DNA of 64,000 nucleotides, taken from the NCBI GenBank assembly GCA_050084985.1, contig JBITNC010000001.1:210924001-210988000 (forward strand), given 5' to 3'. How positions within the stretch are numbered: the first letter of the stretch is position 1; every line of letters begins with the position of its first letter. Under the pieces are notes generated by a model. The model ran no database searches. It worked only from the letters and a program-made list of their open reading frames with translations, and was not told the DNA's origin. Both the position numbers and the translations under genes were made by a program. This document shows, one piece after another, positions 22,355-33,748 of this stretch. The stretch comes from Nageia nagi (taxonomy: Eukaryota; Pinophyta).

Positions 22355-23487
22355 TGTGATATCCCTTTTGGATAACTGTAATTAATTATGGAGTTTGAAA
22401 GGTTCCTCTTTATAATATACTTTATTCATAATTTACACTTTATAATTGTAACTTAGGATAGGAGATTTAATGTGTCAATGGACCCCATTGTGAGCCCTAA
22501 GTGCGACATCTCCCTCTTAAGTGTTAAGTTAGGTATTATTGTATTGGAGATCCTATATTATGGGAATCTTAAGGTATATTTTGGCATTAGGATGATGGAT
22601 GACCACCTATATGATAGCATCATACTAGGGATCTCCCCACACCCTCATGTTGGCTCATGAAGGCCCCAAGACCCCCTCGTTGATATTTTAAGTGATTAGG
22701 CTTCACAAAATCCAATCATTGGATTAAATGGGCTTGGTATGACTCCTAAGTGAGATCTGAATATGAGTAATATATAACTAGACACTAGAGCTTCATTACT
22801 TAACACACTTGATTATTATTACTCTTATACAATCCATCAAACATTCAATCTTAGTGACACTAAGCATCTCTTCCTAGATGGAGCATCTATAGGGAAGTAA
22901 GGCTGAGGGATCCTATCTATCTATGGTATTGGTGGAGCACCTTTACCCACCTAATGGAATTTTGAGGGTTTACTTATACCATTCAATAGGTCATCCAAAT
23001 TTTAAAGAGGGCTCCTCATGGAGAGGATTCAAGGTTTGAGGGAGTAGATTTGTCCCATGGTTTTATGGTTAGTCCAATATTAAGTATATCCAATAGTGTA
23101 TCCTAGTTGGCTCCTTAAAGGCCAACAAATGCCCCTTAGGGCTTGGTATTGTATTATTACCATTCATATCTTTTTTATATAGCTAGAGATCATTGTATCT
23201 CATTATTTTGTTGTATATTCCATAATTGTGCATGTGTTGGATTGTCTTTGCTTCATTTTACATGTATGAGCCAAATGTTGGCATTGTGATATGATGTTCA
23301 TTGCATATCAATTTTATGAGCTAGATGTTGGTATGTTTCCATTATTATGATGCTTATTCATTGTCCTAACCCTAACATTAGCATTTGAGGGTTTATTTGA
23401 TTATATGTTGATGCCCTAGACCTGATGTTAAGGTTTGATGGTCCATAATTACTAATTTATGGTTGAGTTTTAATTTGTATCATCATA
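22355..23487 (+). repeat. 3' LTR of element B
   Basis: It runs from TGTGATATCC (TATGATATCC in the left copy) to ATCATCATA. It is uninterrupted and gives the reference sequence that shows where element C entered the left LTR. Confidence 0.92.
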
Positions 23488-23492
23488 GAAAT

Positions 23493-23900
23493 CCCCCAAG
23501 ATGGGGTACCATTTACCTTTTTAAACCATTGGTACCATTGGATGGCTTCATTCTCTAGGTGAAATGAGGCAAGGTTAACCTTTTGAGTGTTAGGTATTTG
23601 ATTTAAGGAAAAATATTGCTCGACCCAATACATCCAACTAGCAGGATCATCACCATCAAATCTTGGAAAGTCCAATTTAGTTATACATGGAAGAATAAAG
23701 GCTTATTATGATCCTTAAAATTTATGGAACCCTTAACTAATATATGGTTGATATTGACTTGATCCACTTGCATTTGATGATGTCTTACGAACTGTGGCTT
23801 GCTCTAGAAGTTGAATTTTTAATCCATAATACCATAAGAGGTAGTTATCACTTATATTGACTTTTTGAGTTCATCAAGAGTAGTGGGGAGATAAGAATCA
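23493..23900 (-). pseudogene. gag, N-terminal part (element E)
   Basis: The minus strand reads FPRFDGDDPASWMYWVEQYF, then NLASFHLENEAIQWYQWF and GTPSWGI, the canonical chromovirus gag core. It is then cut by element B after the glycine-isoleucine. The remainder is at 13779-13300. Upstream (23900-24527) is the leader, without a convincing coding frame. It includes a short run of four AACTATTATTTTTAGAA-like repeats near 23990-24055. Confidence 0.85.
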
Positions 23901-24527
23901 CCTATTCAATCCACTATATAGTCTATTCACTATGATAATTTATTCATATACAAGGATCTTCAACCATCAACCATCTTATTATTTCAAGAACTGCTATTTT
24001 TAGAAACTATTATTTTTAGAAACTATTATTTTTAGAAACTATTATTTTTGGAAACTAAAAAAGTGTATGGGTGATATATATCAAAATGATAAACATGAAA
24101 AAAATTCTAAAAATATGTTATTGTAGGTAACGAATTAGCTTTGTTAGAATCACCTAATTCCTCATAGTTTGAAAGATAATGCACTTCAAAGTTTTTTACC
24201 CATTTTTGTAGTTGCTATTTATGGTAAGGAAATTTAGGGTTCCCTAAGGAAAAATGGTTATTTCAGAAATGGTGATAGCTTGTAGTATGAAGGTTGATGC
24301 ATAGGGAAGAGAAGGATGATGAAATAATGTAATATAGTAATGGTATGGTGAGAATGAGGGTCACAAACTATGATGGAAAAAATCTACAAAAATTTTGAAA
24401 AAAAAAATTGGCAAAGTTTTAGCTATAAAATGGGCAAAATCAACTTCATGCAACTTTGATATTTTGGCAACATTTTAGCTAGAGACACATAATCTCGATC
24501 CTTAACTAGCCCATAGGTGCCAAAATT

Positions 24528-24542
24528 GAATCTCTAATACCA
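24528..24542 (-). other. Primer binding site, element E
   Basis: On the minus strand TGGTATTAGAGATTC begins two bases after the 5' LTR. It is an initiator-Met type site with one or two changes. Confidence 0.85.
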
Positions 24543-24544
24543 GA

Positions 24545-24934
24545 TGTTAGGAACCTATAAGTTCCTAAATGGGATTCATGCCAAATAATAGTGAAAATGA
24601 TAACATAATATATCCTAATCTCACAACACAAGCAACATAAATCTAAATAGAATAAGATACTAACAAAATCATTGTATTGAATAACCAAAATGAATTATAA
24701 TCCACTTCGAGGGGGCTACCTCCTTACAACTCAAATAATATATTTTCCAAGATAATAACTATTATATTCCCATGCATATTTATATTCTGCCTACCTTAAC
24801 CCTAATTGTTCATTCAATACAAAATGGTGATTCATGTTACAAATATGTCAATCCCCTTACATTTAATATAAGTTGATATTCTAATTAATGAACTATTATA
24901 ATATAAGTAAATGTTAGGATATGGGATCCTAACA
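24545..24934 (-). repeat. 5' LTR of element E
   Basis: 390 bp, TGTTAGGAACC to GGGATCCTAACA, matching 9474-9860. Confidence 0.92.
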
Positions 24935-25026
24935 ACATCAAACTTATATTATCTCTTGATGCTAACTATTGGAAGATCTATTATGCTCTAAGATTTTATT
25001 ACATGCTTTTTTTGTACATAATCTAA
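24935..25026 (+). repeat. 5' LTR of element I, second piece
   Basis: ACATCAAACTTAT(A)TTAT, then CTCTTGATGC continue the match with the element J LTR. J reads AAACATCAAACTTATGATG at the same place without any insertion. Copia element F begins at 25027. Confidence 0.75.
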
Positions 25027-25566
25027 TGAGAGAATTGATCTATAACATGAACAACTCTAAACTCCCAAGTTCATATGAAAGCTCATAATTACATCTAAAA
25101 AACTCACAAAGCAATCTCACAACATAAGATGTAAGTGGTTCCTCCAACTAGGAGTACATTCACTAACTAGATCTTTACTTCAATCACAAATACAACTCTC
25201 TTACAATCCTCCTAATCTCATCTCCTACACTTCTATCCTATGGCATAACTTCACTCCACAAATTGGTGTGTGATCACAAATAGAGAGCCTTCTATTTATA
25301 GGCCAAAATTCCTCTTTGGATCACCCTTTTATCCAATGTACAAAAGCATGACATGCACATCCTTTTACCCAAGGGGTATGCTCATGACATGGAGTGTAAA
25401 ACAAGTTACATTATCATATTCACTTAAATACTTAAGGTATCAAATGATACCCTTAAGTATTAGTGAACTTACCTAGAATATTATTACAAAACCTTTACAA
25501 TAATGCATTATACATTCCAACATCTAATTTTATAGGTCTCATGAAATTAGCATCATAGAACTCACA
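25027..25566 (-). repeat. 3' LTR of element F
   Basis: From TGAGAGAATTG to GAACTCACA in plus-strand reading. It matches 32930-33468, including CTAACTAGATCTTTACTT and the GGTGTGTGATCACAAATAG block. Confidence 0.9.
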
Positions 25567-25880
25567 AGTTTCTCACATATGGATAACTAAATAGTGCCAA
25601 AAGACACATAAGAGTTCCTCACACATGGATAACTGAATAGTGCTAGATTGACTAAAATAGAGAATGCACATACAAGTTACTCACATATGGATAACTAAAA
25701 AGTGCCAAAAGACACATAAGAATTCCTCACACATGGATAATTGAATAGTGCTAGATTGACCAAAATAGAGAATGCACATACGAGTTCATCACATATGGAT
25801 AACTAAATAGTGCCAAAAGATACACAAGAGTTTCTCACACATAGATAACTAAATAGTGCTATTTTGGCTAATCTTTTAGC
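25567..25880 (-). repeat. 108-bp tandem array in the 3' part of element F
   Basis: TCACATATGGATAACTAA occurs at 25573, 25681 and 25789, exactly 108 bp apart. Half-unit echoes (TCACACATGGATAA(C/T)TGAATAG) lie between. The array sits between RNase H and the LTR. Related phrases appear in element G (55600-55750) and in a stray fragment at about 57715-57837. Confidence 0.9.
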
Positions 25881-26089
25881 TTTTAAAATTTTGTACAACA
25901 AGTTTCTCACGTAGAGCAAACTTACCATGAAGGTGTATAATAAAATCAACACTATATAGCACAAAATCCTACTAGGGGTGAAGTTATCATCACAAACATG
26001 AATTCAACATAATAATTCAAACTTCACTTCCCTTGAGGGCAACTTCACCAACTCAATAGCATCCAAGCTTATATAATTAAGCTTTTGGG

Positions 26090-28810
26090 AGGGGCTTAAT
26101 GAATAAATCAGTAGAGTTCAAGGTGGATGGACAATACTCCAGGTGTATGATGCCATCAAGAACCTTCTCCCTTATAAAGTGGGCATGGATTTTCACATGT
26201 CTTATTCTTTAATAGAACATAATATTCTTAGCCAAAGAAATAGTTGATTAATTATCTAAAGAGATCAAAGATAATCCACCTTGCTCATACCTGATTTCTT
26301 TTAGAATATGCCTTAGATAAATGGCTTCTTGGACTACAACAGACATGGCATGGTATTTAGCTTCTATGGTGGAAAGAGAAATAGTAGGCTACTTCTTGGA
26401 AACCCAAGAGATAGCACCTAAAACAATGCTAAACACATATGCAAAGGTTGACTTTCTATCATCTCTATCTCTCCCATAGTCAGAATCTAAGAATCTAGAG
26501 AGAACAAATGAGGGCAACTTGGAATATTTGAGAACAAGATCCTTAGCCCATGTAACATACCTCAAATTTTTTTAACAATATTGAGATGCTCAACATAAGG
26601 TTTTTGCATGAATCAAGCCATTAGATTCATTACAAAGGTAATATCTGGCCTAGATATAGTCAATTACAAAGGACTACCAATTAATTTCCTATAAGCTATA
26701 GCATTAGCTAACTAAGAGTTGGAGCTTAAAGAAATAATGATTCCAAGAGAGACTAGGATCATAGCATATCTACACTCCTCCATTCCAAACTTCTGCAAGA
26801 TGTCTAATATATACTTAGATTGACTAAGGTAATTACAATCCTTGTGTTGAGACACTTGCATTCCAAGATACTAGTGTAAGAGACCAAGATTAGTCATTTC
26901 AAATGTTGCCTTAAGTTTGGATATGCACCTTTGAATGATTTCATCATTATTCCTAATTATCAAAAGATAATCCACATAAAGGAGAATCAAGACCACATCT
27001 TTCCCTTAATTGAGCACATATATATTGGAGTTAAAAAAAACACTTGGAGAAACTAATGTTTGAAAAGTACCCTAAAATCGTTTTGTACCAAGCTCGAGGT
27101 GCTTGCTTAAGTCCATACAATGACTTCTTTAGCTTGCACACAAAGGACTCTTTGCCTTCCACAATAAACCCTTCTAGTTGATTCATGAATATTTCCACAC
27201 CTAAGTCACCATTGAGAAATGCACTCTTGATATCAAGTTGAAAAACTTTCCATCCTTGATCTCTACAAAGAGCAAAGATAACTCTCATAGTAGGCATCTT
27301 TGCCATGGAAGAAAAGGTTTCCTCATAATCTACACCATATTTGTAAGCAAAACCTTTAGCTACTAACCTTGCCTTGTATTTCTCAATATCTCCAATTGAA
27401 TTGAACTTGACCTTGTAGATCCACTTATTACCAATCACATTCTTCTCATTGGGATAAGGAACCAAGTCCCAAGTCTTATTTTTCATAAGCACCTCATACC
27501 CCACTTTCATGAATTCCATACAACACTCATTCTTTGAAGATTTTTTGAAAGTTAAGGGCTCATGCTTATTGTCAATCTTGGCAAATAAGGATTTGTTCAA
27601 GGTCATGCTCCTAGTTACCCTTTGAGTTGGAGAGTTTTATTCCTAAAGTGACTTGTCTACATCAATATCTAACCATCTAGATGCAACTAAAGAGTCCTCT
27701 GGATCATCAACATCCTCATTATAAGTAGATTCATCAGGAAGTTCATTAAACTTTACATCCCTTGAAATGAACATTACTTTATAGGATGGAGAGTAGAGCC
27801 TGTAGCCTCTATGCTAACTATCATAACCCACAAAGATGCATTTTTTAGCTCTTTTTTCCAACTTCTTCCATTTCTAAGAAGTAATGTAAGAGAATGCTTC
27901 ACAACCAAACACCTTAATATGAGAAATGCTAAGTATTCTTCTTGAACATACCTCAAAAAGATTTTTACTCTGAGCAGCTTTTGTGGGACACCTATTCAAA
28001 GTGTAAATAGCAATGTTTATAGCTTCACCCCATAAGAATTTAGGAAGATTACCCAATATGCATCTAATCATATCCATAATTATTCTACTTTTCCTTTTGA
28101 CAACACCATTATGTTAAGAAGCGTATGGAATTGTAAACTACCTCTTAATTCCATACTTAGCACAATAGTCATTGAACTCATTACTATCATATTCTCCCCC
28201 ATTATCTGATCTCAACATCTTGATTTTAAGATTTGTTTTATTCTCAACAAAAGCTTTAAAAATCTCAAAACTCCCAAAGGTTTGATCTTTGTGCTCAAGT
28301 AGATACCCAAAAGTCATCCTACTAAAGCCATCAATAAAGGTCAAGATGTAAGATGCTTCTCCAAACATCTTACTTTAAAATAGATCCATCAAATCTGAAT
28401 GCACAAGTTGAAGAGGTTGAGATGCTCTTGTTGCCTTATAGTTTTCAAACTTTTATCTATGCATCTTGCCAAGAATGCACTTCTCGCATAGATCAATCAA
28501 AGGAAAAATTAAAGGCAAACCTTCCACAAGTTCTTGGTCTTTCATAACTTGAATACTCTTGTGATTAAGGTGCCCTAAATGATGGTGCCAAAGATTTCCT
28601 TTAGAACACACACTAAAAGTAAAACATATCTTTGATGAAACTTGATCCATGATGTAGAGGTTATCTTTCATAGATCCTTTAATCAAAGTGGAAAGTCCTT
28701 TCTTAATGCATTAGGATTGAGAGTTGAACTCAAAATAATACCCTTTTCTAGCAAATTGGATCATGAAGAGAAGGTTCATCCTTAACTTAAGAATATAGAT
28801 AATATTTTCA
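26090..28810 (-). pseudogene. Ty1/copia pol, broken (element F)
   Basis: Read leftward: pre-integrase at 28686-28453 (LWHHHLGHLNHKSIQVM, then CEKCILGK, the HHCC zinc site). Integrase core is at 28368-28138 (ILTFIDGFSRMTFGYLL, RSDNGGEYDSNEF) and 28077-27874 (NLPKFLWGEAINIAIYTLNR). Reverse transcriptase is at 27606-27031 (GNKWIYKVKFNSIGDIEKYK, YEETFSSMAKM, LDIKSAFLNGDL, LYGLKQAPRAWY), then a shifted region. RNase H traces are at about 26880-26100. Element G carries the same pol family, for example GNKWVYKVKYNSVGEIKKYK. Stops and frame changes make it non-functional. Confidence 0.92.
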
Positions 28811-28845
28811 AGAACCTTTTCATGAATTAGCACACTCCCAATTCC

Positions 28846-29988
28846 TTAGACTTCAAGGGTAGAGTTATCACTTATCACAACTGCATCTTTTTTATACTTG
28901 TGAAAGTTTTCAAACTTTTCCTTTTCAAAGCATAGGTGATTAGTGCAACCGAAGTCAAAAATCCATTCAAATGAAAAAGAGTGAGACATGGAGTAGAGCA
29001 TCATAGCAAAACTAGCATGAATATTATTTTTTTCTTTGTATTTTTTTATATTTCCATTACCTTTGAACTTTTCCTCTCTTTTCTTTTTGAAGCAATCAAC
29101 TTCTTTGTGACCTTGGATGCCACAATAGTTACAATTAACATCAAAAAATTTCTTAGGATAAGTAATATTTACTTTTCCTTTTCCATCTCTTTGCTTGAAG
29201 TGGTTATTGTTATCGTTATTCTTATTGCTATTGTTGTTGATCCTGTTGTTGCCATTATTCCTGCTACTGATGTAGCCATTATCTCTTTTCTCGAACCTTT
29301 TGAAGAAAGAAGGATAATATTTCTTTTCATGGTTGAACTTCTTTTTGAAAGAAGTTTTGGTTGCTCCAATATCAATGTTATTATCCTTAAGATAAGAAAT
29401 CAACACCTTATTATTAAGGGTTTCCTCATGCTTCAATAGGTGCTTAGAAAGGTTCTTAAGAGAGAAGACTTCTTCTTCATCATCAAACTTTGTTTTCATA
29501 ATTGTTACAAAGTTTCCAAAATTTGAAGAAAGGCTTTGAAGAATGATGAAAACCATGAACTCATCATTGATCCAATTGTACCCACAAGCAACAAGTTGGA
29601 TCTTTAGGTTAATGATTTTATTCAAGTAGATGGCAATATTTTCATCTTCTCTTTGATGATATTGAAGCAACTTTTGGAGAATGGTAAACCTTCTTAAAAA
29701 TTTTGAACCAAGGTAGATTTGCTTAAGCTTATCCCAAGTTTCCTTTTCCAAGGTTGAAGAGAAAATCATCATGAGCATATCATCTGAAAATGCATGATAA
29801 ATCATGGAGGTTGTCAACTCATTTTTCATGTTGTAAGCCTCTAGTGCCTTCTCATCTGTAGGAGGTATAAGGTTTTCATTCATCACTTGCCAAAGCTTTC
29901 TTGCCTACAATTTAGCTCTCATCCATAGTTTCCAAATCCCAAAGTTGGAACCATAGAGAATGTGTTTGGGTAAAAAGGATTCTCCCAT
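28846..29988 (-). pseudogene. Ty1/copia gag with protease start (element F)
   Basis: The likely start is the CAT at 29986-29988, giving a GSNFGIWKLWMRAKL-like N terminus, then a stop near 29910. The 347-codon open stretch 29886-28846 follows. It shows the UBN2-type gag fold (YHAFSDDMLMMIF, TLEKETWDKLKQIYLGS), an Asn-rich linker, a CNYCGIQGHKEVDC zinc knuckle (C-x2-C-x4-H-x4-C intact) and the protease entry WIFDFGCTNHLC. In active relatives that motif is D-S-G, and here it is D-F-G. Gag would build the particle. One stop and the altered protease indicate decay, yet this is one of the longest open frames in the window. Confidence 0.88.
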
Positions 29989-32911
29989 TTGTTACATAAG
30001 AATGTGAAAAATAATAAGCATGTAGAGTGATATAAAAAGGATTCTCCTATTTACTACACAAGAATGTGAAAAATACATTTTTCATCTCAAGAACCATATA
30101 TGTAGATTGACATTATTGAGGCTTATTTTTTTGTCTAAAATTAGGCCTTCACTCGAATGCCCACATAAAAGGAGCCCAAGTATTACCAATCCTCAACCAG
30201 TTCACCTTGGTCAATTTTATACTTTCTCACAAGGAGAAGTACCTACTATTTTCCAAGGTTATGATGTTTATTGGATCGACCAAATTATTAATCTTGATTA
30301 GGTCTCAAGTGGTCCTCCTAGGTTTTCAAAATAATCCCTGAATAAACATACAAATATGTGGTATCACTACACACATACCTATCCACCTATTGGAGTTATG
30401 TCTAGACCAACAGAGGACTTAGAGGCAAATTGAGAAGTACTAACTTTTCACCATTTGGATCATCAAACTTAAAGGCTCCAGTCCACCTATCCTCACCTCA
30501 TGGCTCTCTAAACAAGTCATGTTGTGAAATATATATGCGAATGTATTCATTTTAGGGGGTTGCTCAATTCATTATTTGTGATTTTGTTTGCATAAGCAAA
30601 TAAATCAAAGTGTGAAACATGGAGTAAAAGAGCATAAGTAAAACATCATCCATTCAAAAAAAAAAAAAAAAACCTAAGTGTCCAATAGGTTTTGTTTACC
30701 AACTCCTAAAAAATATCTTTACATCATTCCTAATTTTGCACAGGACTATTCTTTGCATCATAACTTAAGATTTTTAAATAATAAGCATGCATTATTTTAA
30801 CTTAAAAAATTTAAGTACTAAGCATAAATACTATGCATTATTTCAAAAAATAAGTACTTAGGATAAGTACTAATCATAAGCATGCATTAAAAAATTAAAG
30901 TAAAAAAGAATTCATACAATTTCCCCCTTTTTACTTAAATTTGTTCCCCTAAAGATAGCATACTTAGCTTATTTTAGCTTTAAAAGTATTTTTGTAAAAA
31001 AATTCTAAGTATGCATCCATTCTAATTTTTAGTAAAAAATACTATAATTTCCCTTAATAGCATTGCTAAATTAAATAAGTAGTATTCCCCCTTCCCTTTG
31101 CTTAAAAAATTTTAGGCATAGTCATACTTTTGCCAACCCAAATTATACTCCTAAAAAAAAACTTTATATTTTAGCCACAATTTGACTCAAAGTATGAAAG
31201 CATTTAAGGGGTAATGATGAATTTTGTCAATATATTTACTCTAAAGTAATGTAATTATACTTTCAAATATTAAAGAGTATAAAAAATATTCATCTTTCAA
31301 GTATTAAATTTAAAAAAAGGTATTAAAGGATTAGGAGTAACCTTTAGTTAATGCATTTAATATGACATATAAGCCCCACATTCTACCTAGATGTATTAAA
31401 TTTGTCATTGAATTTAATGGTACTTATGCATTTTACTCCATGCATCTAATTATGGGTAAAAAAGGATCTTGCTTGACAAGTAAGTAAGAGCATTAATGGA
31501 GTGCCAAAACAAAATAGGTAAGAACCTTCAAAAAACCTTTTTTTAAACCTTCAAAACAAAGGCGCAAAGGGCTAAAGGGTGGCATGGCGAAGGAGAGAAT
31601 TCATGGAGGAAAGGGGGTTGTGGAGGAGAGGAGGGAAAAGTTGTGGTGAGCAGGCTAACCATGAGGTGGTGGATAGAGGAGTAAAGGAGTAAAGCTATGT
31701 ACAGAGGAGTAGAGATGTGCATAGAAGCATAGAGTTGTGCATAGAGGTGGTAGATAGCTCGTGAGGGAGGAGGTTAGCTGAGAGCATGTGTATATAGGTG
31801 AAAAAATGGAGGAGAGGCTATGCATGATAGATTCTAGGATGCACGTGAGGAGATGTAGATGAGGGGTGATGAATAGGCCATAAAATTCTAGCTACACAAG
31901 GCAGGAGGAGGAGGTTTAGGGCTAGTTGGTTGAGCAAAGGATGACCAAGAAAGGTTACGATGGAGGAGAGGGTTTCCATCTATGAGAGGAGTTACAAGCA
32001 GATGGGGAGTTATGCAAAAGTTGGTTAGCTCTCATGGGAGAAAGGAGGGTGGCAACATTTTTGAAAAAAGTGCTCGAACACTTACATGTCTTCTACCCCA
32101 AAACTTTGGATAATATTTCAATAAACAATATCCACTAGTTTTAAAAATAAAATAAAAATGGAAAATTTAAATGCACACCTTCTTTCAAGAGTTTCCATAT
32201 ATGAGAGGAGTTACGATCAAATGGGGAGCTATGCAAAAGTTGTTCAGCTCTCATGGGAGAAAGGAGGGTGGGAACATTTTTGAAAAAAGTGCTCAAACAC
32301 TTACACATCTTCTCCCCTAAAACTTTGGATAATATTTCAACAAAGAATATCCATTGGTTTAAAAAATAAAATAAAAAATTGGACAATTTAAATGCACACC
32401 TCCTTTCAAGAAGAAATACTTATAATTTAAATATTTATATTCTCTCTTTCTTTTATATAGAGGTAATGCAATTTATGTTTAACATTTATACAAGGTAAAA
32501 AAATATATATATTGTAAAACAAATTGCAACTACCTTTTTGTTAGTATAAAAAATTTGGAAAAAAGAGCCTTGAATAATAGAATTATTTTGATAGAAGAAC
32601 TAAGGTGGGCAAAGCCTTTTTTATTTTAAATAGCAATACATAAAGCAATTTTTGTAATTAAAATATTGCAACTAACATAGAAAGTGTTAGTATAATCAAA
32701 CAATTGCTTCATATTGCTATTTTTAAATTGCAAAAAAAAGCATGTAACTTATATGTTAGTATCATATATCAATAATACAACAAATAATCAAGATGAGGGG
32801 GATTTATACCTTATCTTGATTTTACCTCAATAAAGGAGTGTAGGATGAGGAATGAAGACCTCCAAGATGAAAATAAGTCTTCAAACCAAAGATGTGAAGA
32901 GGAGCCTCCAA
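29989..32911. other. Long 5' leader of element F
   Basis: This 2.9-kb stretch between gag and the primer site has no convincing coding frame. It holds a 70-bp duplication near 29975-30075 (AAAAGGATTCTCC... with GAATGTGAAAAATA), a purine-rich stretch 31500-32080 (many GGAGGAGAGG phrases on the plus strand) and a 219-bp duplication (31973-32411). A segment at 30107-30330 is richer in GC than its surroundings and may be captured sequence, but I do not recognise it. Confidence 0.6.
31973..32411. repeat. 219-bp tandem duplication in F leader
   Basis: TTTCCATCTATGAGAGG at 31973 and TTTCCATATATGAGAGG at 32192 begin two near-identical units, each ending AATGCACACCT(T/C)CTTTCAAG. The open frame 32141-32386 is part of this repeat and is probably not a gene. 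Confidence 0.88.
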
Positions 32912-32926
32912 GGTTCTCTGATGCCA
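32912..32926 (-). other. Primer binding site, element F
   Basis: The minus strand reads TGGCATCAGAGAACC three bases after the LTR, an initiator-Met type site with one change. Confidence 0.8.
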
Positions 32927-32929
32927 AAA

Positions 32930-33468
32930 TGAAAGAATTGAACTATAACATGAACAACTCTAAACTCTCAAGATCACATGAAAGCTCACAATTACATCTA
33001 ACAAACTCACAAAGCAATCTCACAACACAAGATGTAAGTGGTTCCTCCAACTAGGAGTACATCCACTAACTAGATCTTTACTTTAATCACAAATACAACT
33101 CTCTTATAATCCTCCTAATCTCATCTCCTACACTTCTATCCTATAGCATAACTTTACTCCACAAATTGGTGTGTGATCACAAATAGGGAGCCTTCTATTT
33201 ATAGGCCAAAATCCCTCTTTGATCACCCTTTTATCCAATGTACAAAAGCATGACATGCACATCCTTTTACCCAAGGGGCATACTCATGACATGAAGTGTA
33301 GGACAAATTACATTATCATATTCACTTAAATACTTAAAGTATCAAATGATACCCTTAAGTATTAGTGGACTTACATAGAAGATTATTACAAAACCTTTAT
33401 AATAATGCATTATACATTCCAACATCTAATTCTACAAGTCTCATGAAATCAGCACCATAGAACTCACA
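32930..33468 (-). repeat. 5' LTR of element F
   Basis: It matches 25027-25566. The open frames within it (32845-33054 overlap, 33397-33588) are LTR sequence. Confidence 0.9.
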
Positions 33469-33729
33469 CATTATTAATGTCATGCACATTTGTGATCTAA
33501 AGCTATAAATAGAAGAGGTAATAATATTTGATCTGCATAATCCATCATCTCTGTTAAAGTCCATATTTGATTCAATCCAGTCCTCCATATTTCCTTGCCA
33601 TACCTTAAGGATTGCTATATCATAGTCAAGTATACACTTTTCATTTATTTATTTGTATATTTGAATAAGTGTCACTTTGTAAAATTATTTTATATTTATA
33701 TTTATTATTTACACAATTTATCACCTACA
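33469..33729 (+). repeat. 5' LTR of element I, third piece
   Basis: This is the stretch between element F and the primer site, ending ATCACCTACA. Position and ending (CTACA, as in the J LTR end GGGTCTACA) support it as the 3' part of the I LTR. Direct similarity to the J LTR is weak here. Confidence 0.55.
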
Positions 33730-33733
33730 TTTT

Positions 33734-33748
33734 TGTTGAACCTGATAG
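33734..33748 (+). other. Primer binding site, element I
   Basis: TGTTGAACCTGATAG resembles the element A site TGGTGAACCTGACG. It sits a few bases after the LTR end CCTACA. Confidence 0.5.

Larger units (their letters stand above)
13785..23487 (+). mobile_element. Element B: gypsy-type retrotransposon with unrecognised ORF
   Basis: The LTRs begin TATGAT and end ATCATA and are flanked by GAAAT on both sides. The left LTR is split by copia element C (13785-14562 and 18564-18920). The right LTR is 22355-23487 (1,133 bp). The interior of 3.4 kb has an initiator-Met primer site, repeat-rich flanks, a long unrecognised open frame (19741-21657) and a polypurine tract. No reverse transcriptase or integrase motif is seen. 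The LTRs are clearly related to those of element D, for example in the TAGGATAGGA and AACCCCATTGTGAGCCC blocks, so B looks like a non-autonomous relative of D. Confidence 0.9.
9474..24934 (-). mobile_element. Element E: Ty3/gypsy retrotransposon split by element B
   Basis: LTRs of 387 bp (9474-9860) and 390 bp (24545-24934) face inward on a minus-strand gag-pol. Flanks are ACATA (9469-9473) and ACATC (24935-24939), a target duplication with one mismatch. Removing element B and its 5-bp duplication leaves about 5.75 kb, a normal gypsy length. The element lies inside the 5' LTR of element I. Gag, protease, reverse transcriptase, RNase H and integrase traces are all present but full of stops. 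Integrase and tail features (LALPTSSKIHPIFHVS, then a TLETLHQLQQ-like end) suggest a chromovirus-type lineage. Confidence 0.92.
25027..33468 (-). mobile_element. Element F: Ty1/copia retrotransposon
   Basis: LTRs of 540 bp (25027-25566) and 539 bp (32930-33468) enclose a minus-strand gag-pol, a 3' repeat array and an unusually long 5' leader of about 2.9 kb. It has the standard copia order: gag, protease, integrase, reverse transcriptase, RNase H. It lies within the 5' LTR of element I. A clear target duplication at these LTR limits was not found. An alternative end is discussed in the findings. Multiple stops and shifts show it is inactive. Confidence 0.9.

Noticed and set aside
25573-25860. 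CRISPR-like array
   Set aside because: The 108-bp repeat has no spacer pattern and sits in a plant retrotransposon.
28981-29439. 152-codon plus-strand frame
   Set aside because: It is the antisense of the copia F gag with its zinc knuckle.
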